Positions 45,806 through 52,440 of a stretch of 64,000 nucleotides of DNA are shown piece after piece. Source of the DNA: Arenibacter latericius DSM 15913 (GTDB lineage Bacteria > Bacteroidota > Bacteroidia > Flavobacteriales > Flavobacteriaceae); NCBI RefSeq assembly GCF_000424985.1, contig NZ_AUKX01000007.1:62001-126000 (forward strand), in the 5' to 3' direction. Position numbers and translations under genes: made by a program. The notes under the pieces were generated by a model. It had not been told where the DNA came from. It was given only the letters and a program-made list of their open reading frames with translations, and made no database searches. Each line of letters begins with the position of its first letter. The stretch's first letter is position 1.

Positions 45806-45833
45806 ACTATCTTTTTCTTTTTAATGAGATAAA

Positions 45834-46628
45834 ATGGCAACAAACAAAAATAAGATTATATGGATTACAGGAGCATCTTCCGGACTAGGCAAAGCGCTTA
45901 CTTTAGTACTTAGCAAGAAAGACCATAAATTAATTATTTCTTCTAGAAACAAGGATCAGCTCAATAAGGTAAAAAGTAGTTGTTCTAACCCAGAAAATAT
46001 TGAAGTGCTTCCTTTAGATTTAGAAGATATCAGTTCAATGTCCATCAAAGTAGATAAAGCTATGCTAATTTATGGTTCCATAGACATCTTAATTAACAAT
46101 GCCGGAATAAGTCAACGATCTCTAATTATAAATACAGAGATGAGTGTCTACAAGCAGCTTATGGATATAAACTATATGGGAACCATTGCGCTGACTAAAG
46201 CATTACTCCCTCACTTTGTGCGGCAAAGGCAGGGTCAGTTTGTTACTGTAACTAGTCTTATGGGTAAATTTAGCTCCCCTTACCGGTCTGGTTATTGTGG
46301 AGCCAAACACGCGTTGCACGGTTTTTTTGATGCCCTTAGAATGGAGCATGCCAAAGATAACATAAGCGTTACTATGATCTGCCCTGGATTTGTTAACACA
46401 GATATAGCCAGAAATGCACTCACTAGTACGGGGACTCCCCAAAAAGAGAACGATAAAGCCACTCAGAATGGAATGTCCCCAGAAATATTTGCAAAAAAAA
46501 TGATGAGGGCAATTAAGAACAAAAAGTTTGAAGCCTACATTGGAAAACGGGAAGTAATGGGCATATACGTAAAACGCTTTTTCCCAAAGCTCCTACACCG
46601 AATGGTTTTAAGGAGTCAGGTACGCTAA
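45834..46628 (+). CDS. Short-chain dehydrogenase/reductase
   Basis: The 264-residue SDR has the TGASSGLGKAL nucleotide loop, NNAGISQRS, a catalytic serine in TVTSLMG and the YCGAK motif for Tyr/Lys. It reduces or oxidises an unknown hydroxy/oxo substrate with NAD(P)H. It is divergent from menC over about 48 nt. Its stop codon directly abuts the stop of the convergent UlaG-like gene, leaving no room for a terminator. Confidence 0.93.
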   Translation: MATNKNKIIWITGASSGLGKALTLVLSKKDHKLIISSRNKDQLNKVKSSCSNPENIEVLPLDLEDISSMSIKVDKAMLIYGSIDILINNAGISQRSLIINTEMSVYKQLMDINYMGTIALTKALLPHFVRQRQGQFVTVTSLMGKFSSPYRSGYCGAKHALHGFFDALRMEHAKDNISVTMICPGFVNTDIARNALTSTGTPQKENDKATQNGMSPEIFAKKMMRAIKNKKFEAYIGKREVMGIYVKRFFPKLLHRMVLRSQVR

Positions 46629-47309
46629 TTATACAGTTAGCTGTTCTCCTATATCCAATAGAATTAACTCTTTCCCTGCATCTGAAAAGGTTTTCTTTGC
46701 CTTTTCATGATCTATTTCAATAAACCCAAAAGTATCAAAGTGATACCCTAAGACCTTGTCACATTCTACAAAATCTGCCGCTATAACCGCATCTTTGGGT
46801 CCCATGGTAAAATTGTCTCCCACAGGCAAAATAGCAAGATCTAATTGAGCGAACAAGGGAATCAACTTCATATCCATAGTTAAGGCGGTGTCTCCAGCAA
46901 TGTAAATCTGCTTTTTTCCTGAGCTTAAAATAAATCCTCCAGGTTGTCCTCCATAGGAGCCATCGGGAAAAGAAGAAGTATGTATAGCGTTCACATATTT
47001 TAAATCTCCAAAATCAAAACTCCAACTTCCACCGTGGTTCATAGGATGGGTAGAAAGACCTTTATTTTCAAAATAAGTGGCGATTTCAAAATTACTAACC
47101 ACTACTGCTTTGCTCCTCAAGGCTATTTCTTCAACATCTAAGATATGATCTTGGTGAGCATGGGTAATTAAAATATAATCGGGGTTAAGATCATTAATAT
47201 CAATTATCCCCTTTGCTTTTTCGTTTCCAGATATAAACGGGTCAACCAATAGGGTCTTACCTCCTACAGTAATTTGTAGTGAAGCGTGACCTAAAAATGT
47301 AATTTGCAT
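46629..47309 (-). CDS. UlaG-like metal-dependent hydrolase (UPF0173)
   Basis: The 226-residue metallo-beta-lactamase-fold protein has the complete motif THAHQDH (His50, His52, Asp54, His55), a later AGDTALTMDM and a C-terminal histidine in GYHFDTFG. The family is classed as UPF0173 metal-dependent hydrolases with mostly unknown substrates. TAACTTTG at 47335-47328 gives it its own promoter although the histidine-kinase gene ends 24 nt upstream on the same strand. Confidence 0.92.
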   Translation of the reverse strand: MQITFLGHASLQITVGGKTLLVDPFISGNEKAKGIIDINDLNPDYILITHAHQDHILDVEEIALRSKAVVVSNFEIATYFENKGLSTHPMNHGGSWSFDFGDLKYVNAIHTSSFPDGSYGGQPGGFILSSGKKQIYIAGDTALTMDMKLIPLFAQLDLAILPVGDNFTMGPKDAVIAADFVECDKVLGYHFDTFGFIEIDHEKAKKTFSDAGKELILLDIGEQLTV

Positions 47310-47327
47310 ATTGAACTTGTTTTAACC

Positions 47328-47335
47328 CAAAGTTA
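47328..47335 (-). promoter_or_regulatory. -7 element for the UlaG-like gene
   Basis: The minus strand reads TAACTTTG and overlaps the end of the histidine-kinase gene. It predicts a start near 47321 and a 12-nt leader. Confidence 0.55.
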
Positions 47336-49303
47336 TTTAAAATTGAACCAATAACGAACTCCTTCTGAAGTTTTGTCGATATTTAAGGTAGATTGCAACT
47401 GATTAGCCAAACGATTCATAAGACGTATTCCCATGGAAGCGTTCTGATTTAAGTCTGATTCCTCAGGTAACCCTACTCCATTATCAGAATATTCGAAATA
47501 ACCTTTTTCGGAATCTTTACTTAAATAGATAGAAATCTTTTCTTCGGTTTCTTTCCTTACCTCATCGGGGAATGCATATTTAAAAGAGTTGGAAACCAAT
47601 TCGTTTAAAATTAGGCCAAAGGGAATAGCCCTATCGATATCTAACTCTACCCCTTCCGCATCTATAATGATATTAATATTATGTCCTCCTTTTTTATATA
47701 CTGATTGCACACTATTGATTAGGCTTTCTATATATCCCTGCATTTCAATAACCGATAGGTCTTCATTTTGATACAGTTTTTGATGTATTAATGCCATAGC
47801 TTTTACCCTACTCTTCCCTTCCTCTAACGCCTGTATTGCAGCCTTGCTTCTCGTATTTTTAGTTTGTAAGCTAAGCAGGCTTGAAACCATTTGTAAATTA
47901 TTTTTCACCCGGTGATGTATCTCCTTTAAAAGCGAATCTTTTTCCACTAAAGCTGCTTCTATCATCTCTTTCTGATTCTCTATAAGTCGCTGATTTTTAA
48001 TACTCTTTATATACGCATACACAAGTCCCGCAAAACCTAAAAGAGTGAAAATCAGGGAAATAAATACAATATTTATCCGTTCTTCCTTAGCTAATAGATC
48101 GGTTTTAGACTTATCTAAGTCTAGTTTTTGAGCCTCCATCATTTTTTTAGAATACTCAATTTCCTGTCCAGCTACTGCAGCCAACTGCTGCTTTTTCATT
48201 GATGTTTCATTTTTAACCAACGAATCATTTATCCTTACATTTCTTTTTAAGTAATCTACAGAACTTTTATAATCATTAGTTTTTGCAAAATAGGCAGCTA
48301 GCAGTCCATTTCTTCTAACAACATTTTCAACTGTCGCAGGCGCAGCCACTTTTTTAAGTAAATCTCTAGCCCGATCATATTCCTCCTTTTGAAGATAACA
48401 ATCTGCTAACTCCAGTGTGTTTACTATTAATTCATTAGAGGGCCTTCCTAAATTACTCCCTTGCAAAGTGGTAATAGAGGTCTCTAACAATGGAATGGCA
48501 AGATCAAATTCCTTTAGAAGAGCATAACACTTGCCTATATTTCCTTCTATGATACCTTTAAGCAAATTGCCTTTTTCTATTTCAAGATCCGATTTATCTC
48601 TTCTAATATCAGTTAAGTAAATATTGATAAAACTTTCAGCTTTTTTAAAGTAGGTAAGTGCAGTAGGTGTAGATAAATCCAAAAACAAATAAGTCCCCAC
48701 ATTATTATGATATTCGGCTTGCCCATAATAATCGAACTCCCCCACCGTTTTCAACATCTCCTTAATATAATCGTCCATCGCCTTTCTATGGAGACCAAGA
48801 TTAGAGTAAATGTCATAAAAAACAACCTTATCTGACAGCCCCAATTCCCTTTTCTCGTTCCTTATTTCAAATTGACGATCATAAAGTCCAAGTTTCGCAT
48901 AATTATTATCAATCAAATCCAAAAGAATCCTCTTAGATTCTAAGCTTGTACCTTCCCATTTGCTGTACAACTCATTGGCTATAGCTACACTTTTGCTATA
49001 ATCACCAATATCATAAAACAACTGCGCTTGCATTATTTCATACTTCATTATACTTAATGAATCGTTGACATTTTCTGCCTCTTTATGATACTTATTTACT
49101 ATAGCCTGCCAATCATAGGCAGAGTTATCTTTATAGCGATTAGTACTATCAAAGAAAAGCTGAAACTTTTCTTCGGCCATTTGCAAACTCTGAAATTCTT
49201 GAAAAAGATTAGGTTTCACAACTTCCTCTTGGGCTAAAGCGCTCCCTAGGCCTATAGAGAATAGGGCAAATACCATTAGTATTTTTCTTAGGAATTTTGT
49301 CAT
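47333..49303 (-). CDS. TPR-containing sensor histidine kinase (HisKA_2 type)
   Basis: The 656-residue protein has a signal peptide (cleavage near SALA|Q24), then a periplasmic helical/TPR region (about 30-380). A coiled coil and one transmembrane helix (about 410-431) come next. The cytoplasmic kinase has EIHHRVKNNLQMVSSLLSLQ (phospho-histidine at 463/464), ILNELVSNSFKYAF (N box) and DNGVGLP with a full ATP lid. It senses an unknown periplasmic signal. No response regulator gene is adjacent. Confidence 0.9.
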   Translation of the reverse strand: MTKFLRKILMVFALFSIGLGSALAQEEVVKPNLFQEFQSLQMAEEKFQLFFDSTNRYKDNSAYDWQAIVNKYHKEAENVNDSLSIMKYEIMQAQLFYDIGDYSKSVAIANELYSKWEGTSLESKRILLDLIDNNYAKLGLYDRQFEIRNEKRELGLSDKVVFYDIYSNLGLHRKAMDDYIKEMLKTVGEFDYYGQAEYHNNVGTYLFLDLSTPTALTYFKKAESFINIYLTDIRRDKSDLEIEKGNLLKGIIEGNIGKCYALLKEFDLAIPLLETSITTLQGSNLGRPSNELIVNTLELADCYLQKEEYDRARDLLKKVAAPATVENVVRRNGLLAAYFAKTNDYKSSVDYLKRNVRINDSLVKNETSMKKQQLAAVAGQEIEYSKKMMEAQKLDLDKSKTDLLAKEERINIVFISLIFTLLGFAGLVYAYIKSIKNQRLIENQKEMIEAALVEKDSLLKEIHHRVKNNLQMVSSLLSLQTKNTRSKAAIQALEEGKSRVKAMALIHQKLYQNEDLSVIEMQGYIESLINSVQSVYKKGGHNINIIIDAEGVELDIDRAIPFGLILNELVSNSFKYAFPDEVRKETEEKISIYLSKDSEKGYFEYSDNGVGLPEESDLNQNASMGIRLMNRLANQLQSTLNIDKTSEGVRYWFNFK

Positions 49304-49794
49304 TGTTTTAGTTGTGCATCCAAATTAAGTTACCCTTCCATATTAGTATGCTAATCCTTGGTAACAGTAAAGATGTAATATTTAAATTAATAATCAAGCA
49401 TAAATTCACTTGCATTGTCTCGCCATTACCATCAACAATGACAAGATTCACTCCTATAAAATTAATCGATTTACCTGCCCACTGCTATAGTTAATTAGGT
49501 GTAAGTAAATTTGCTATTCAATTCTCTGAATCGATTCCTTATAATAAATAGGATTGAATTTGCTATAGTTAGCGTAGTCAATAAAAAAGGCAATACAAGT
49601 TAATTGTAGTGCCTTTAAGTATATGTAAAACGATAAGATTTGGGGTCTTTTATCAAGATTAAAAATAGCTTGTCTTTACAGTAAAGCTACAATAATGTTG
49701 TGTAACCATCCAATTTTGTGGTGAAGATTATAATTTGCAATATATTATGATTCTAGTTTCCCTAAAAATAATAGGATAGTACTTGTTACTATAT
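49304..49794. other. 491-nt region between the histidine kinase and the LexA-like repressor
   Basis: It holds the repressor's terminator (49583-49616). A TTAATTTG on the minus strand around 49320-49327 is one mismatch from a -7 box and could serve the kinase. AATTTGCTAT occurs twice (near 49507 and 49558), with ATTCAAT/ATTGAAT between. No gene is believed; a 60-codon plus-strand frame at 49312 shows no motif. Confidence 0.5.
49583..49616 (-). terminator. Terminator of the LexA-like repressor gene
   Basis: The arms AAAGGCAaTACAA and TTGTAgTGCCTTT with a 5-nt loop are followed on the minus strand by six T. It lies about 180 nt past the repressor stop. Confidence 0.8.
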
Positions 49795-50562
49795 TTAGTT
49801 ATTTACCCTTTTAATCTGACTTTTCAGTTCTTCCATTGATTCCTGTAATTGTCGCAACAGTCCACTTTCCGAAGTGGCGTCTACACCAAAGGTAATTTTA
49901 CTTCCCACTTGCCAAAGTTCCTGTAGCTCATTTGTCTTAACACGATAGGGTGGGTAATTTTCATTTATAGAAATAAGAGAAATCTCTGTAGGGTCTGGAG
50001 ATCTTTCAATTTTCTTTACTAAAACGGCATCTTGTAGAACAACAACATAAATTTTATTGGGACTTATATCCTGCAATCCTTCCACAGCCTTGGCTAAAAC
50101 CCACTCCCCTGGCCTCAAATTAGGTAGCATACTATCTCCTTCTACTTGAAAGCCACGATAAGTAGCATTTCTAAACTCCGGAAGAGGGATATCGAACGCA
50201 GGAAGTTGACGATACCAACTAGTATCTTGTATATTCTGAGGGTACCCTGCGGCAGCTTTAGCATTTACTAAAACCATATTCTCATTATCTGAGGAGTCTA
50301 CAGTTACTACTTTTGGCATTACACTGCTATTTGCCGTAGATAAATTCTTATGAATACTATCTCCATACAACCAAAGAGGATTCACGTTAAATTGTTTGAG
50401 CAGTTGAGCAACTACAGTTCCAGATAATTTGGTCCTACCACGCTCTATATCAGCAGTAGTATTGGAAACTCCCAAAAGCTTGGCAAATTCTGCCTGTGTA
50501 AAACCTAATTCCCTACGAATCTCTGTAAAACGCTTAACTGCAATCTCTAAATTATCGTTCAT
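49795..50562 (-). CDS. XRE-S24 repressor (LexA/CI-like, self-cleaving type)
   Basis: The 255-residue protein has an XRE helix-turn-helix (about residues 8-60, with FTQAEFAKLLGVSNTT) and a C-terminal S24 peptidase domain. Cleavage could fall at Ala105-Gly106 in KAAAGYP. The catalytic pair is Ser144 in VEGDSML and Lys183 in VLVKKIER, spaced as in LexA and UmuD. Such repressors cleave themselves when RecA filaments form after DNA damage. A short coiled coil follows at the C-terminus. It is divergent from a two-gene DNA-repair-like operon, and three palindromes lie in the shared 173-nt gap, one of them inside its own promoter. It is therefore probably autoregulated. Confidence 0.9.
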   Translation of the reverse strand: MNDNLEIAVKRFTEIRRELGFTQAEFAKLLGVSNTTADIERGRTKLSGTVVAQLLKQFNVNPLWLYGDSIHKNLSTANSSVMPKVVTVDSSDNENMVLVNAKAAAGYPQNIQDTSWYRQLPAFDIPLPEFRNATYRGFQVEGDSMLPNLRPGEWVLAKAVEGLQDISPNKIYVVVLQDAVLVKKIERSPDPTEISLISINENYPPYRVKTNELQELWQVGSKITFGVDATSESGLLRQLQESMEELKSQIKRVNN

Positions 50563-50635
50563 ATCCCAAAATTTAAATTAAAACTCCCAGATAGTATCCA
50601 TTCTCTATAGGGAATAACAGACCATAAATATAATT

Positions 50636-50643
50636 CAAATATA
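50636..50643 (-). promoter_or_regulatory. -7 element of the repressor gene
   Basis: TATATTTG on the minus strand. A TTG at 50664-50662 (-33) stands 18 nt before it and is the half-site of the first palindrome, so bound repressor would block its own promoter. Confidence 0.65.
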
Positions 50644-50649
50644 CACAAT

Positions 50650-50664
50650 TTGGAGTATATCCAA
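50650..50664. promoter_or_regulatory. Operator-like palindrome 1
   Basis: TTGGAGTATATCCAA is a perfect TTGGA-N5-TCCAA palindrome. It spans the -33 box and spacer of the repressor promoter. Confidence 0.65.
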
Positions 50665-50672
50665 TAAAATTG

Positions 50673-50687
50673 TTGGATTATTTCCAT
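50673..50687. promoter_or_regulatory. Operator-like palindrome 2
   Basis: TTGGATTATTTCCAT keeps TGGA-N5-TCCA. Its centre is 23 bp from palindrome 1. It covers the likely -33 region of the plus-strand promoter. Confidence 0.6.
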
Positions 50688-50690
50688 ATT

Positions 50691-50705
50691 TAGGAATAAA
50701 TCCAT
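50691..50705. promoter_or_regulatory. Operator-like palindrome 3
   Basis: TAGGAATAAATCCAT keeps GGA-N5-TCC. Its centre is 18 bp from palindrome 2, and it touches the -7 box of the plus-strand promoter. Confidence 0.55.
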
Positions 50706-50712
50706 ATATTTG
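50705..50712 (+). promoter_or_regulatory. -7 element of the small-gene/TIGR03915 operon
   Basis: TATATTTG matches the consensus and begins within palindrome 3. The start near 50718 gives a leader of about 18 nt before the ATG at 50736. Confidence 0.6.
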
Positions 50713-50735
50713 GATTAATTACAAAACGCTACATT

Positions 50736-50912
50736 ATGACTATTGAAGAGCTACACCACAAATTAAGTCTATTAGCCCTAACTGCAATAGGAGATGAACC
50801 CTTGATAACACCCAAACCAAGGATTAGAAAACCTAAACTAAAAAGGTCTACACAGCCTAAGCCTGATTGTTTGGAAAACAAGAATTATATACAATTTAGT
50901 TTATTTGATTAA
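50736..50912 (+). CDS. 58-residue protein with C-terminal sliding-clamp motif
   Basis: The ATG at 50736 opens 58 codons. The product starts with a helix (TIEELHHKLSLLALTAIGDE), has a basic proline-rich middle (PKPRIRKPKLKRSTQPKP) and ends QFSLFD, where residues 53-57 fit the DnaN clamp-binding consensus QxxLF. The next gene starts 2 nt after its TAA, typical of coupled translation, and its promoter lies among LexA-like palindromes. I know of no named family for it. It could tether a repair factor, perhaps its operon partner, to the clamp. The frame is short, so chance is possible, but promoter, spacing and motif agree. Confidence 0.72.
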   Translation: MTIEELHHKLSLLALTAIGDEPLITPKPRIRKPKLKRSTQPKPDCLENKNYIQFSLFD

Positions 50913-50914
50913 GC

Positions 50915-51631
50915 ATGGAAAATGTAAAAATTTTACGATATGATGGAAGTCTAAATGGTTTCTTATGCGCCATATACCGGGCTTTCGAATCAAAATTAAG
51001 AGTAATCGATATTCAAAAAAGCGAAAAGGCTCAAAAAGGTTTATTTACGGAAGTAGAAACTATTATTACGGATGTAAATAAAGCTAGACGTGTATGGATA
51101 GGTATCCAAAAGAAAAACAATGCGGCGATCAAAAATATCTACTTTTCATTTCTGAGCGAATCAAAAGGGATTGAATTACTGCTGTATAAATACATTTGCT
51201 CTCTCTACAATACGACATCTGATACTGAATCAGAAGAAGAATTACAGACCATACGAATAAAACTATACCAATATTCAGGTATGGTATCTAGAGAAAAACT
51301 CCGAATTGAGTCGATCGCTAAATTCAGAGTTTCCCAAGATGGTATTTATTTTTCTGCGGTATCACCATACTATGATGTATTACCACTTTTAAGTAAATAC
51401 TATAGATCAAAATTTCCTAATAAGGCGTTTGCTATCTACGATCTCAAAAGACGTTATGCTGTTTTTTATGATCTAGAGACAACACAAATAATTAGGACAG
51501 ATCTTTCCAATATCCAATCTATAGGTCCATTATCTAAAACAAATTTAAAACCTTTAATTAAGAGGGAGCTTTTCACTCATGATTATACACCACATGCCAC
51601 TAGTTTCTTTAGTGAAAAAGAGGCCGTTTAA
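50915..51631 (+). CDS. TIGR03915/DUF4130 family putative DNA metabolism protein
   Basis: The 238-residue protein begins LRYDGSLNGFLCAIYRAFE, the TIGR03915 start, and later has REKLRIESIAKFRV, FSAVSPYYDVLPLLSKYYRSKF and AIYDLKRRYAVFYD, the DUF4130 core. In other genomes such proteins are paired with a radical-SAM protein (TIGR03916) thought to act on DNA; that partner is absent here. Instead a 58-residue clamp-motif protein precedes it by 2 nt. A damage-inducible DNA repair or modification role is inferred from family pairing and the LexA-like repressor; the reaction is unknown. Confidence 0.82.
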   Translation: MENVKILRYDGSLNGFLCAIYRAFESKLRVIDIQKSEKAQKGLFTEVETIITDVNKARRVWIGIQKKNNAAIKNIYFSFLSESKGIELLLYKYICSLYNTTSDTESEEELQTIRIKLYQYSGMVSREKLRIESIAKFRVSQDGIYFSAVSPYYDVLPLLSKYYRSKFPNKAFAIYDLKRRYAVFYDLETTQIIRTDLSNIQSIGPLSKTNLKPLIKRELFTHDYTPHATSFFSEKEAV

Positions 51632-51693
51632 GACAAACTAGAGTCTAAGAATAATCTAATCGTAATACTCAACACTTAATCTAAGACGAATTA

Positions 51694-51717
51694 CTTCTTT
51701 ACTCCCAAATAAAGAAG
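51694..51717. terminator. Weak hairpin between convergent genes
   Basis: The arms CTTCTTTA and TAAAGAAG with an 8-nt loop are GC-poor and lack a clear T-run. It may be a weak terminator for the TIGR03915 gene. Confidence 0.35.
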
Positions 51718-51788
51718 GTTTAAACCTAAGTTTTTCTTGGACTTATCATTAAAGTTCATTGAACCATCCAAAATCGGTTATTTAGAAA

Positions 51789-52316
51789 TTATTTACTTTT
51801 TGCACCTACAAAATTATCGCTCTGATTCTTAAAGAGAACATTAAAAGTTGTTAAGCTACCATAAATACGAGTAATGTATTGTTGCAAGTCAACTTTTTCT
51901 TGGTCATCCAGATTAGAACTACTATTAATTTTCTGTTCCATCACCCTTATACGGTCTCGCACCATAACTATCTTATGAAAAAAAGTATCTATTGGTATTT
52001 TCTTTTCTGATAAATTGGCATCCCCAGGCTCTAGAACTAAGGTTCCCCCTTTCCATTTATCTGCTATTGGAGTAACGGAACTGGCATCACTCCACCTTCT
52101 AAGTATCTCTATTAAAGACTGTTCAACTTCAGAAAAGCTAATAGAATCTACCTCATCTTCCAAGGCCTCAATTACTTCAAAATCTGAATCAATAGCAATG
52201 GTTTCTAGGCCGCTATCCATAAAGGTTACCCAATAATGCTTGGAGGTCACATTAGTAACCACCCCTTTACCTAATTCTTGATGCTGTATTCGCGACCCTA
52301 TTCCTAAAATCTGCAT
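51789..52316 (-). CDS. Conserved-looking protein with KOW/Tudor-like N-terminus
   Basis: The 175-residue soluble protein begins GIGSRIQHQELGKGVVTNVTSKHYWVTFMDSG in part, a small beta-barrel pattern as in KOW, Tudor or UvrD C-terminal domains that bind RNA polymerase or nucleic acid. The middle has EVEQSLIEILRRWSD, and the end is helical with a charged coiled coil. I do not recognise the family. It is divergent from uvrA over about 120 nt, so a role in DNA or RNA transactions is possible but unproved. Confidence 0.7.
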   Translation of the reverse strand: MQILGIGSRIQHQELGKGVVTNVTSKHYWVTFMDSGLETIAIDSDFEVIEALEDEVDSISFSEVEQSLIEILRRWSDASSVTPIADKWKGGTLVLEPGDANLSEKKIPIDTFFHKIVMVRDRIRVMEQKINSSSNLDDQEKVDLQQYITRIYGSLTTFNVLFKNQSDNFVGAKSK

Positions 52317-52413
52317 ATATTATTATTTTAAATTTATATCGCTAATGTATATCTAAGCCATTAAATAACAAAAAACTAAATTGTACCGCCTTCATTTTTA
52401 AAGGTCAATATTG

Positions 52414-52421
52414 TAACTTCG
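52414..52421 (+). promoter_or_regulatory. Predicted -7 element for uvrA
   Basis: TAACTTCG is a common flavobacterial variant of TAnnTTTG. The start near 52427 would fall by the first candidate start codons (TTG 52426, ATG 52429) and 14 nt before the ATG at 52441. No TTGGA-N5-TCCAA palindrome is seen here. Confidence 0.5.
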
Positions 52422-52440
52422 CGCTTTGATGACAAAAACG

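Noticed and set aside
49312-49494. 60-codon plus-strand frame between the histidine kinase and the repressor
   Set aside because: It has no motif, and a stronger explanation (terminator, promoter) exists for the region.
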